DNA of 64,000 bases from Olavius algarvensis associated proteobacterium Delta 3 (GTDB lineage Bacteria > Desulfobacterota > Desulfobacteria > Desulfobacterales > CAFBRK01). The notes under the pieces are model-generated. The model made no database searches and was not told the DNA's origin. It saw only the letters and a program-made list of their open reading frames with translations. How positions within the stretch are numbered: position 1 is the first letter of the stretch; every line of letters starts with the position of its first letter. Location: positions 1 through 64,000 of the forward strand of contig CAFBRK010000153.1 in NCBI GenBank assembly GCA_903231505.1, in the 5' to 3' direction. Of this stretch, positions 25,565 through 33,471 are shown piece by piece. A program made the position numbers and the translations under genes.

Positions 25565-25785
25565 GATCTTGCCTCAAACCTCATTCCTCACTCGAGACGA
25601 AGTCTCCTGCCTCCAACCTCTATCCTCCAACCTCATTCAGTGCGCGAGCACCTTGCCTCCAACCTCTAACCTCCAACGGTGCGCAGCACCCTGCCTCTAA
25701 CCTCCAACAAGACAAAGTCTTTTTCCTTGCCTCAAACCTCTAAAGGTGCGAAGCACCAGCCTCCAGCGGCGCGAAGCGCCCGGCC
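25565..25785 (+). repeat. 7-nt array with six covarying mini-hairpins (cassette 1 upstream arm)
   Basis: Units CCTCNAA repeat between hairpins GAGAC-GAA-GTCTC (25594-25606), GTGC-GCGA-GCAC (25640-25651), GGTGC-GCA-GCACC (25678-25690), AAGAC-AAA-GTCTT (25709-25721), GGTGC-GAA-GCACC (25745-25757) and GGCGC-GAA-GCGCC (25768-25780). Start-to-start spacings of 46, 38, 31, 36 and 23 nt mostly differ by about one heptamer. Part of it (25632-25702) is nearly the same as 31412-31478 in cassette 2, minus one heptamer. Confidence 0.9.
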
Positions 25786-25791
25786 GGTTAC

Positions 25792-27265
25792 TCAAGCTGT
25801 CAGACAATGCGTTAAAAGAGATTTGTGGAGTTCCTCTGCTTGACGGCGAAGTTCAGGGTCTATTTCGGCGTCGTTGCCTTGTGGTGGGGAAGGGGTACGG
25901 AAAAGTTTGGCCGCAGATTCTATCATTCCTTCAGCCGGGATGTCCAATGCTTCACAAATTCTGGACAGCGCGTTCTCGCCGTTCATGCATGTATCCTCGT
26001 AGGAGATAAGAATCATTGAATTCCTGTGTGCGATCACATGTTCATAAGCGGCGACCCAGTAACCAAGCCAGTAGTTGATTTTCAGCTGGTCACGTCCGAG
26101 AGCGAACTTGTCGAGGTCTGGGAAGGCCATTGGTCGATGCAGTTCGCCGAATTCGTAGTGGCCGAGATCCGACATGTAGCGACGAACGAACCGGTTATTT
26201 TTGTGCATGTCTAGAAAATTAAGGTGCTGTCGGAGCATTGAAGCAGCATGTTCCACGGGGTGACGCACCGGCACAAGGATCCTGGCGCCGGAAAACATGC
26301 GGCAAAGGAGATCCAGTCTGGCAATATTCCCGTTGTTTTTCGATAGGTAGCGACCGTCCTGTTCGCGCCCCGGCCGACGCAGCGAGATGATTTTTTTCAT
26401 ATGCTCCGTTAAAAACGATCGAGCCTGATCCTTGTGGTCATCCCCATCCCACAGCGTGATGTGTGTCTTGGTGTACTTTTTCAGGCCAAAAGGTCCGCCA
26501 AAGTACCTCCTCGAAGGCCTCCGGGCTGTCATAGCCGATATTCATGCCGTCGCCATGGGCGCGCTCTCGTAGTTCGGCATTCTTTTTAAAGGATCCACTC
26601 AAGCGCGACCACAGAATCGGTGCCATAACAAAAGGCATGTCCCGATAGGTGTGTGTCGCCAAATTGGGAAAACGATGAAGCACCTCGAGCATCAGCGTCG
26701 TGCCGGCCCGCGGGAGCGACGTAATAAAAATGGGTCCCGGGTTGGTCACCCCCTCGTACATTCCGTTGAACCGGCTTTTTTCAATATCCGCGGCGACAAA
26801 CTGCATGGAAGGGGCGCCGAATGCAATGCGATGCAATAGTCGGTCGCCGAAAGTGTAATTTTCCACCATCGGCTGTGAAGAGGGGGCAGGTCGACGTCGC
26901 ACGCATATCACATACCCGGCGCCGATGATAATCGTTGCGATGATAATCACATCCCAACGGGACAGAAATCCAATCACATCGCCCATCTTTGCCAGACCCG
27001 TCAGGCTTGCAAGCCAAATCGGAACAAAAGACAGAACCAGGCAGAGCACACCCCGAAACAGAATTGAGAAAAAGGATTTGAACAGATCAATGGAAGAACG
27101 TTGAAGTTCCTTTTCTCGCGTTTCGTCGGAAAGGTTGGGGTCCCTAACTACTCCAGCGGCGCTTCTTGCGGAAGCCAGTATTTCTGTCCCTAGCCGCTCC
27201 AGGCCAAGAAATTTGAAGGCGCAGAGAAACACGATGATTGAAAGAATGGCCGTAGTCGTAATCAT
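25792..27265 (-). pseudogene. Membrane-anchored sulfotransferase, split by a frameshift
   Basis: Two overlapping ORFs, 26438-27265 (N-terminal) and 25792-26532 (C-terminal), join into one 490-aa protein if one A is dropped from the A5 run (plus-strand T5 at 26477-26481), giving WPEKYTKTHITLWDG. The N-terminal part has three membrane segments (ILSIIVFLCAF, VLCLVLSFVPIWLASL, VIIIATIIIGAGYVICV) and the PAPS-binding loop ITSLPRAGTTLML. The C-terminal part has the second PAPS motif (RILVPVRHPVEHAASML). It probably sulfates a sugar or glycolipid at the membrane. Its start overlaps the small membrane protein gene by one base (TGATG). Both halves are well conserved, so a sequencing indel is as likely as real inactivation. 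Confidence 0.82.
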
Positions 27266-27495
27266 CAGGTGGGATCGTCCAACTTCGCTTCATCTTTTTT
27301 CCGGATTTTCGCCAGGAGCCGTTTAATCGGATACCAAACAAATGCAATGATGCCGAGACAAATGGCACCGATGAACGCGATCACGGTACCGATGGCTGTA
27401 ATCCCTGCGCCGGGCCCGATATAGGCTTCACAAATTTGAGCAACGATCAGGGACAATCCTTGGATCAGCAGGAAAGCAGGTATTATTGGATGCAT
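27265..27495 (-). CDS. Small membrane protein next to sulfotransferases
   Basis: A 76-aa protein with two hydrophobic spans (FLLIQGLSLIVAQICEA and ITAIGTVIAFIGAICLGIIA) separated by YIGPGAG, ending in a very basic tail (KRLLAKIRKKDEAK). Small IGPGAG-type membrane proteins recur in polysaccharide loci; function unknown. I chose the ATG at 27495, preceded by GAAAGGA, rather than the upstream in-frame start at 27537, which would overlap the arylsulfotransferase gene. Coupled by one-base overlap to the sulfotransferase gene that follows. Confidence 0.75.
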   Translation of the reverse strand: MHPIIPAFLLIQGLSLIVAQICEAYIGPGAGITAIGTVIAFIGAICLGIIAFVWYPIKRLLAKIRKKDEAKLDDPT

Positions 27496-27508
27496 ATTTT
27501 GTATCCTT

Positions 27509-28870
27509 TCAGTTACAAGACCAGTCCGACACTTCAAAGTAAGTCGCGGGATACATGCGTGCCTGGGTCAATTCTGCAACTTCATCAGAATCATAGCGAT
27601 TGATGTACTCCCAGATCACGCGACCCCGGGAATCTGTTTCGAATACCCGTCCAGCCTCGAATTCGGTGATGAGCAAACCGCCGTTCGGCGTCGACTCGTG
27701 CTTTCCCCTGATGATGGTCAACATCTCCTGTCCATCCTGATCTCCGTAAAGGATCCGGTGATCGCCCGTGACCGGATCGATTTCGATGATGTTGGAAATG
27801 CGGGGAACCGACAGACAGCTGACGCAGGAATCGTCCGAACTGGTACCGAACGCTGTTCGATAAGCATTATTGTTAAAGACGGTTATGGTGCCGCCCGGTT
27901 TGAATAATGAACTGTGCTGGCGCCGCCACGGGCCGATACGCCACCATTTGATATCGCGTGTATCCGGATCGATGACCAGCACCATGTTCAGTTCGCGGAT
28001 GGACAGGGCGAGATCTCCCTCCTCGAAGAGGGGAAAATCTTCGGCGATGTCACTGGATAATTCATGAACTTTGTTCAAATGAAGGATTTCTCTATCCCAT
28101 TTCATGCCGACTTCAAAGTGATGCCCCGTTGCGGTCAGAAGTGTCTCCAAACCATTTTCGTAGAAGAGTCCCGGAACGGAGATTTCGGAAGTTACACGGC
28201 CATCATAGGATACCTTCATAATCGTATCTTCATAAAAAGGAGGCTGGAACGGCGGAAAAGGTGAGTCGCTTTTTTTAGGAACCCATCGCCGCCCGGGGAC
28301 CCAGAAACCCCCTTTCTCGGAGGGCTCAACGGAATGATGAGATTCCCGCCCCAGAGACCAGACGACGTTGCCGCATCGATCCAGTTTTACCAAGCCGCAC
28401 AATTCGAAACTGAATACGACGGATCCGTCGGGCAGCATCAGCGCGCCGTCCATGTCAACGTTCCAGTCCGTCTTAGGAGGTTTTCTGAGATGGCTCGGAT
28501 CTGGAAAGATCTCAGAATAATTCACCGGCCATCGAGCCAGGATCGACCCGTCCCGGCGTATCAACCGATGTTCGTTGGTATCCTCAAAAAAACCCGACAG
28601 GAATACCAAATCCTGTTCGCCGCCAGGCACATTGTTAACGGTTACACCCTGACCTTCGAATCGAGCGGGCTGGACCATATGTTTCGGATGCAATTTCGTC
28701 AAGGTTGAGGCCTCTTCGGAAACCAATTCGATCTTTTTCTTGACGTCCAGCAATGCGCGATAAACAACTGTCTTTTTATGAGCTGAGTAGAGACCAACAG
28801 CAAAGCTCAAGCTGAGAATCAGACCGACCGCGGCTGCATAGAAAACAATTTTTGAGACATCGGGCTTCAT
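27509..28870 (-). CDS. Arylsulfotransferase-family (ASST) protein
   Basis: A 453-aa protein with one N-terminal membrane anchor (IVFYAAAVGLILSLSFAVGL) and a large periplasmic beta-propeller-like domain of the ASST family (repeats such as LIRRDGSILARW, VKLDRCGNVVWSL, HESTPNGGLLITE, DSRGRVIWEY). Classical ASST enzymes move sulfate between phenolic compounds without PAPS; members in polysaccharide loci have no tested substrate. The start overlaps the nucleotide-sugar dehydrogenase stop by ATGA, so the two are translationally coupled. Followed by the small membrane protein and the sulfotransferase, which supports a sulfate-modification unit. Confidence 0.85.
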   Translation of the reverse strand: MKPDVSKIVFYAAAVGLILSLSFAVGLYSAHKKTVVYRALLDVKKKIELVSEEASTLTKLHPKHMVQPARFEGQGVTVNNVPGGEQDLVFLSGFFEDTNEHRLIRRDGSILARWPVNYSEIFPDPSHLRKPPKTDWNVDMDGALMLPDGSVVFSFELCGLVKLDRCGNVVWSLGRESHHSVEPSEKGGFWVPGRRWVPKKSDSPFPPFQPPFYEDTIMKVSYDGRVTSEISVPGLFYENGLETLLTATGHHFEVGMKWDREILHLNKVHELSSDIAEDFPLFEEGDLALSIRELNMVLVIDPDTRDIKWWRIGPWRRQHSSLFKPGGTITVFNNNAYRTAFGTSSDDSCVSCLSVPRISNIIEIDPVTGDHRILYGDQDGQEMLTIIRGKHESTPNGGLLITEFEAGRVFETDSRGRVIWEYINRYDSDEVAELTQARMYPATYFEVSDWSCN

Positions 28871-30573
28871 TCTTCCGCCTCTTTCGCCAATGACACCAAT
28901 CTTGGCGTAAAACCCTTGTAATCTGGGACTACGTCCACCGGCACCGGATCGACGATATCGCAGCCCGTTACACAGGTTCCGGCAATACGCTGAACCTCCT
29001 TGAAATCAACCGTGTTGAATGCATCCGGTGCGAAACGACTGTTGGCGAATTGGACGAATGCGTTTACCTCATTCGCAACACCCAGTTCCATAATTCTGAA
29101 CCCGGCGTAAGTGAAGTCGATGAACTCTTCTTCAGGTGGTTTTGTTCCCCGGCCGATCCCGGCATATTGGATCCGGCCGTCGAAAGCAGATGCCGGGAAA
29201 AGATTACAGCCATCGAACACACCATGCAGATGTTTGGCGATGGGAATTGCGGCACGAAACTCCGTATCGTAAACTTGGTGAGCCGTGCAAAAAATGGCAT
29301 ATTCGGACGTTTCCAGTGCCTGTTCCAGATTTTGAGTAAAATAGTCGGATAGGTTGAACTGCACCAGTTTTTGATCGTTCGGTTTCACATACGGATCGTG
29401 AATGACGACTTCGCAGCCGTGATCGAGCAGCAGGTTTGCCAGCGGCAGGGTGGGGGAGTTTCGGGTATCCTCGGAATTGAAGCGGTAAGCAGCCCCCATA
29501 AGCGCTATACGTTTACCCGAGATACTTCCAAAGCTTCGCTCAGCAAGAAGAAGGGTCTCCTGTGGGGATTCATCATTGATTTTCCGTGATTCCAGGATCA
29601 AACTCGGATATTCATCGGCGCTATGTTGAATTTGACGCCAAAGCAGGAGGATTCCGTCTTTGGGAAGACAGTGGCCACCGACACCGATGGTGGGAATCAG
29701 CAGTCCCCCAGTAGGAACGGCATTCGGATCGCTTGTTGCAGAATCTTCCTGGGCGAGTCGGGCGTTAACAGCATCTCTGACCTTGTAGAAATCCATGTTG
29801 TTTGTGTCACAGTATCGTACAATCTCGGTTGAAAAAGCGATCCGGACATCCCGATACGCGTTTTCGAGTGTTTTAACGATTTCGGCCGTCAGGCTGTTGG
29901 TCAGGTGTAGTTCTCCTTTGGTGACCACGTGAGAATAGATAATTTTGATCAGTTGCGGTGTAACCGGATGCAATCCGCCGATAAGCTTGTCCGAGTCGTC
30001 AACACGTTCAACGAGCCGTCCCGGCATGACCCTATTGGGACTGTTGCCTAAAAGAATGTCCTGTCCTTCAACAAGATTTCGTTCGGTGAAATACTCCCGA
30101 ATCAAGGTGCTCATGCTGGAAGGGGCGAGGGTGGATTCGAAAATGATCAGAGGTGTTTTTCCTTCCGGTTTGGTCTGCAATGCTTGAGCGATTCCGCTCA
30201 ACCCTTCGAACATGGGGCCGTAATCAGGGCCAAAACCGTCCTTGTCTGTTTGAATGCACACCAGAATAACGTCTGCGTCACCAAGGTCGGCGTAGTCATG
30301 ACTGGCAGACAATAAACCTTCGGCCACCGTCTCGGCAACGATACGATCCAGATCCGGCTCGATGCCCCCGATGACGGATCTACCCGAGTTGATGGCATCC
30401 ACCTTCCAGCCTGAGGTGGGGGAGTTTCGCTGCACAACAACCACCTTCGCCGGTGCATCGCTTCCGATACAAATTTTTGCATGTGCCAGCATAGCCGCCA
30501 TAGGCATCCCCACAATACCAGGTCCTACAACGGCTATTTTTTCAATTTTCCAATTTTCAGGGTTGATGGGCAT
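28867..30573 (-). CDS. UDP-sugar dehydrogenase (UDP-glucose/UDP-ManNAc dehydrogenase family)
   Basis: A 568-aa NAD-dependent enzyme that oxidises C6 of a nucleotide sugar to a uronate. The Rossmann motif IAVVGPGIVGMPMA (13-26), the VCIQTDKDGFGPD and FESTLAPSSMS segments, and the catalytic Cys302 in GVGGHCLPKDG are present, along with the C-terminal UDP-binding domain (RKINDESPQETLLL, RNSPTLPLANLLLDHG). It is longer than usual (about 430 aa): about 100 extra residues follow (from near IGRGTKPPEEEFIDFTYAG) without a family I recognise. AAGGAT lies before the ATG. It begins right after the array of S23-like cassette 2 and heads the ASST-sulfotransferase group. Confidence 0.88.
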   Translation of the reverse strand: MPINPENWKIEKIAVVGPGIVGMPMAAMLAHAKICIGSDAPAKVVVVQRNSPTSGWKVDAINSGRSVIGGIEPDLDRIVAETVAEGLLSASHDYADLGDADVILVCIQTDKDGFGPDYGPMFEGLSGIAQALQTKPEGKTPLIIFESTLAPSSMSTLIREYFTERNLVEGQDILLGNSPNRVMPGRLVERVDDSDKLIGGLHPVTPQLIKIIYSHVVTKGELHLTNSLTAEIVKTLENAYRDVRIAFSTEIVRYCDTNNMDFYKVRDAVNARLAQEDSATSDPNAVPTGGLLIPTIGVGGHCLPKDGILLLWRQIQHSADEYPSLILESRKINDESPQETLLLAERSFGSISGKRIALMGAAYRFNSEDTRNSPTLPLANLLLDHGCEVVIHDPYVKPNDQKLVQFNLSDYFTQNLEQALETSEYAIFCTAHQVYDTEFRAAIPIAKHLHGVFDGCNLFPASAFDGRIQYAGIGRGTKPPEEEFIDFTYAGFRIMELGVANEVNAFVQFANSRFAPDAFNTVDFKEVQRIAGTCVTGCDIVDPVPVDVVPDYKGFTPRLVSLAKEAEE

Positions 30574-30599
30574 TCACTTAATCCTTTCTGTTTATCGAG

Positions 30600-30895
30600 A
30601 GGCTGTGCTCAGGCACTAGGTGCAAGGCCAGGGCTTAAGGCAAAAGGAGAGGCGCTTCGCGCCGCAGGCGGTTAGAGGATCGCTTCGCTTGAGGTTTGAG
30701 GCAAGAAAGGCGCATGGCGAAAGAATAATGGCGCAAGGCGTATGGCAAATGGCGTAAGGTGAGGCGCTTTGCGCCGAGTGAGGTCTGAGGTTTGAGGCAA
30801 GAGGCTCAGCCTCGTTTATGGTTTGAGGATTGATGTTGGAGGCAAGGCGCTTCGCGCCGATCAAGGTCCGAGGTTTGAGGTTTGAGGCTATTAGG
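30600..30895 (+). repeat. 7-nt array with mini-hairpins (cassette 2 downstream arm)
   Basis: G-rich units on the plus strand: GAGGTTTGAGG blocks and RGGCRTA units (30700-30760). Hairpins are GGCGC-TTC-GCGCC (30651-30663), GGCGC-TTT-GCGCC (30764-30776), GAGGC-TCA-GCCTC (30801-30813) and GGCGC-TTC-GCGCC (30846-30858). The 15-mer GAGGTTTGAGGCAAG occurs exactly at 30691-30705 and 30787-30801, as in cassette 1. No gene lies between 30574 and 30922. Confidence 0.9.
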
Positions 30896-30922
30896 CTGTT
30901 TTTCAATGATGACCATCGGATA

Positions 30923-31321
30923 CTATTCTTTCGATTTATTAACTACGCGACCGCGGGTGCCTCGCAGGGAGTTAACGAGACCATTGATTTTTCGGTCAAT
31001 TTGTTGACAACGGTTTCGGATTTCTTGAGAATCGACCTCCTTGAAAAGAGTGCGTCGTCGAAAGACCTCGTTTAGAGTTACCACTTCGTACAATGAACCT
31101 TGAGCAATATGTAGAAATTGAATAAACTCTTTTTTATATTGTCGGCCTTTCCCTTCAGCTATATTCTGCGCCGTTGAAGTGGCAGCAGCCTCCATCTGGC
31201 TGACAAGTCGTATGTGTCTGTTCTGTGGAAGTTCTTCCAACTGGCTCAACACAAAATCCGCCATTTCCACCGAAAGCTGCCAAACATCAAGTTTTTCAAA
31301 CGGAAAAATATACTCTTTCAA
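30923..31321 (-). CDS. Four-helix bundle protein (S23 / 23S rRNA intervening-sequence type), copy 2
   Basis: A 132-aa protein, close paralogue of 25141-25539. It shares the IAEGKGRQYKKEFIQFLHIA core and the VVNKSKE end; differences are mostly conservative (for example LEALPQD versus LEELPQN). I use the same TTG start as copy 1 so both are the same length; here the frame stays open 13 codons further (to 31360). Differences between the copies are many at third codon positions, while the protein is kept, which suggests selection on the protein. It lies between asnB and the nucleotide-sugar dehydrogenase in the same orientation as both. Confidence 0.92.
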   Translation of the reverse strand: MKEYIFPFEKLDVWQLSVEMADFVLSQLEELPQNRHIRLVSQMEAAATSTAQNIAEGKGRQYKKEFIQFLHIAQGSLYEVVTLNEVFRRRTLFKEVDSQEIRNRCQQIDRKINGLVNSLRGTRGRVVNKSKE

Positions 31322-31351
31322 AACAGTCTTTTCCCCATTTTTTCCATATCT

Positions 31352-31475
31352 TGCCTGCAACCTCTAACCTCCAACGGTGCGCGGCACCCTGCCTCTAACC
31401 TCTAACCTCCAACCTCATTCAGTGCGCGAGCACCCTGCCTCCAACCTCCAACGGTGCGCAGCACCCTGCCTCTAT
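31352..31475 (+). repeat. 7-nt array with three mini-hairpins (cassette 2 upstream arm)
   Basis: CCTCTAA/CCTCCAA units with hairpins GGTGC-GCG-GCACC (31376-31388), GTGC-GCGA-GCAC (31422-31433) and GGTGC-GCA-GCACC (31453-31465). The final unit CCTCTAT contains the complement of the asnB stop codon. Confidence 0.9.
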
Positions 31476-33355
31476 CCTTTGTCAATGAAGGTTTGAAACC
31501 ACAATTCCAGGCAGATTATTCCCCATAGCCGTCGACCGAATGCGGCCTCGTTGTCGATGAGAGTGCGAATTTCATCGTGATTGAATATCCCTCGCTCGAG
31601 GCACGCTTTTGAGAAAAGAATGTCTTTGAAAAAATCACCTGTGCGATTTTTTGCCCAGATGTGTAACGGTACGGGGAAGCCCATTTTTTCTTTTCGATTC
31701 AAGATCAGCGAAGGCAGCAAATCCCTGACAGAGCGCTTTAAGATGTATTTCATTTCCGCCCCTTTGAATTTCATTGAAGGCGGCATGCTGGTGACTAGTT
31801 CCACAATACGTCTGTCCAGCAATGGGACCCGGGATTCAAGAGAATGCGCCATGCTGACGCGATCTTCGACATGCAGAAGGGCGGGCAAGCTTGCGACCAT
31901 ATCAAAGTGAACCATTTTATTGTAATAGGAGATGGTTTCCGGATGATTAAACAGTTTCTGAAACCTCTGAAAGATTTCCTCACGCCGATAACCGTTGCAA
32001 AAATCATCGTTGTACAGGCCCAAGGAGCCTTCACTCCGATCGATCAGGCAGAAATATCGCCAATCCATCCTTTCAAAAAGATCTCTCCCCCAAAATCTGC
32101 GAAGCATCGGAACATATTGTTTCAGGTAGGGCAAGTTGGGCAGGATCGATTTTAGTGAAACGATATGTTCGCCTTCTTCAGCGGTTTCAAAAATAGCTCC
32201 TTTTATGGCCTGCTCAAAATAAGCGACCACAAAACGTGTATATCCACCGAAGATTTCATCTCCTCCCTGACCCCCTAACACCGCTTTTACTTTTTCAGAA
32301 GCCAGCTTGGAAACCATGTATTGAGGGAACAAACCGGGCCCGGCAGCGGGTTCATCCATGTGATAAATAAGGGTCGGCAAGGTATCGATAAAATCATTCT
32401 CGGTTGGGTATATTTGGTGAAAATCGGATTCGGAATTTTTGGAGACTTCCAGCGCGTATCTGCTTTCATCGAATTCAGGCCCTTCTCTGAACGCACCATG
32501 AAAACATTGGATTTTCCCGTTATATTTCGAAGCGGCTAGCAGCGTGACGATACTCGAATCCATGCCGCCGCTAAGGTAGGCACCTACGGGGACATCGCTT
32601 CGGAGCTGAATATTGATGGTATCTTCCAGTAGTTGGCGTAATGTGTGGGTGAAGTATTCCTCGGTGTGAAAGGTGTCTATTCTGAAGCTTGGATCCCAAT
32701 ATTGGACGACGTTGGTTGAGAAAGTCTTCAGGTCTATGGTCATGTAATGGCCCGGGAGCAATTTGTTTACATTATGGAACATGGTAGCCTGGCCCAGTAC
32801 GAATTGGAAGGTGATATAGTCACAAATCGCTTTAAAATTCGGCTCCGGGGTCACATCCGGGTGTGCAAGTATGGCTTTAATTTCCGATGCAATAACAAGC
32901 TGACGATCCGTCCAACAGTAATAGAGCGGTTTGATGCCAAAATGATCACGAGCCAAAAGTACCCGCTGCTTGTTTCGATCGTAAATGATGAACGCAAACA
33001 TGCCGTTCAGTTTATTGATGCAATCGTACCCATTTTCCAGGTATAGACGCAGGATGACTTCGGTATCCGAATTGGTATCAAATCGGTGCCCTAGACCGAT
33101 CAATTCCTGCCGGAGCTCGATGTAATTATAGATTTCGCCATTGAAAACGATCGTTACACCGTCTTGCGACATGGGCTGACGACCCATTTCCAGATCGATG
33201 ATACTCAGTCTTTTGTGGTAGAGAGCCACACGATCGTCAACGATTTGACCTTCGTTATCAGGTCCCCGGTGACTTATTGTATCCGCCATTGGCTTGATGG
33301 GACAACCTGCGTCGTCCCATCTGTCTCGAGCTAAGATGCCGACAATTCCGCACAT
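31472..33355 (-). CDS. asnB: Asparagine synthase (glutamine-hydrolysing)
   Basis: A 627-aa class II amidotransferase. The N-terminal glutaminase domain starts with the catalytic Cys2 (MCGIVGIL) and contains SHRGPDNEG and FNGEIYNYIELR. The synthase domain has the ATP-binding loop YLSGGMDSS and GGQGGDEIFGGYTRF. It transfers ammonia from glutamine to an acyl-adenylate. AsnB homologues of this length are common in polysaccharide loci (exosortase-associated type), where they may amidate a sugar acid or a peptide side group rather than make free asparagine. The stop codon lies at the edge of the heptamer array. A second, divergent homologue is at 54413-56260. Confidence 0.9.
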   Translation of the reverse strand: MCGIVGILARDRWDDAGCPIKPMADTISHRGPDNEGQIVDDRVALYHKRLSIIDLEMGRQPMSQDGVTIVFNGEIYNYIELRQELIGLGHRFDTNSDTEVILRLYLENGYDCINKLNGMFAFIIYDRNKQRVLLARDHFGIKPLYYCWTDRQLVIASEIKAILAHPDVTPEPNFKAICDYITFQFVLGQATMFHNVNKLLPGHYMTIDLKTFSTNVVQYWDPSFRIDTFHTEEYFTHTLRQLLEDTINIQLRSDVPVGAYLSGGMDSSIVTLLAASKYNGKIQCFHGAFREGPEFDESRYALEVSKNSESDFHQIYPTENDFIDTLPTLIYHMDEPAAGPGLFPQYMVSKLASEKVKAVLGGQGGDEIFGGYTRFVVAYFEQAIKGAIFETAEEGEHIVSLKSILPNLPYLKQYVPMLRRFWGRDLFERMDWRYFCLIDRSEGSLGLYNDDFCNGYRREEIFQRFQKLFNHPETISYYNKMVHFDMVASLPALLHVEDRVSMAHSLESRVPLLDRRIVELVTSMPPSMKFKGAEMKYILKRSVRDLLPSLILNRKEKMGFPVPLHIWAKNRTGDFFKDILFSKACLERGIFNHDEIRTLIDNEAAFGRRLWGIICLELWFQTFIDKG

Positions 33356-33471
33356 AAAAATTCCCTTTTTATATCATTTGATTAAACTTGAAACAGGAGA
33401 CACGGCAATGTGTAATTGCGAAAAGTCTTTCGTTGTACCTGCAGTAAGGAAAGAAAAATGAGAATGGTATT

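Larger units (their letters stand above)
25016..25785 (-). mobile_element. S23/IVP-like cassette 1 with complementary array arms (candidate novel element)
   Basis: The four-helix protein gene (25141-25539) is framed by arrays of opposite strand sense. On the plus strand the left arm is G-rich (GAGGTTTGAGG, 25025-25115) and the right arm is C-rich (CCTCAAACCTC, 25565-25780). GAGGTTTGAGGCAAG at 25050-25064 is the exact reverse complement of 25568-25582 and again of 25726-25740. The transcript could therefore close into a stem with the gene in the loop. At least seven mini-hairpins with 3-4-nt loops lie in the arms. No transposase or target duplication is seen, so mobility is inferred only from the second copy at 30.6-31.5 kb. 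Confidence 0.6.
30620..31475 (-). mobile_element. S23/IVP-like cassette 2 with complementary array arms (candidate novel element)
   Basis: Second copy of the cassette described at 25016. The gene (30923-31321) and its first 25 bp of 3' flank (stop codon, then a start-codon ORF MVIIEKQPNSLKPQTS) are nearly the same as in cassette 1, as are parts of both arms. The arms are again G-rich on the left and C-rich on the right. The right arm ends exactly at the asnB stop codon. The left arm leads into the dehydrogenase leader. Confidence 0.6.

Noticed and set aside
25565..25785. A CRISPR array
   Set aside because: Units are 7 nt and degenerate, spacers are not unique 25-40-mers, and no cas genes are present.
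26438..26532. Programmed frameshift in the sulfotransferase
   Set aside because: The A5 run lacks a clear slippery heptamer and no downstream pseudoknot is evident; three other genes have similar indels, so error is simpler.
30616..30906. 96-aa ORF beginning MKNSLIASNLKPRT
   Set aside because: It is a translation of the heptamer/hairpin array with a TTG start; low complexity with no domain.
25016..31475. A diversity-generating retroelement, because S23-like proteins resemble Avd
   Set aside because: No reverse transcriptase, template repeat or variable-repeat target is visible in the window. The protein carries the S23/IVP hallmark and two copies lie in an operon, which does not fit a DGR.
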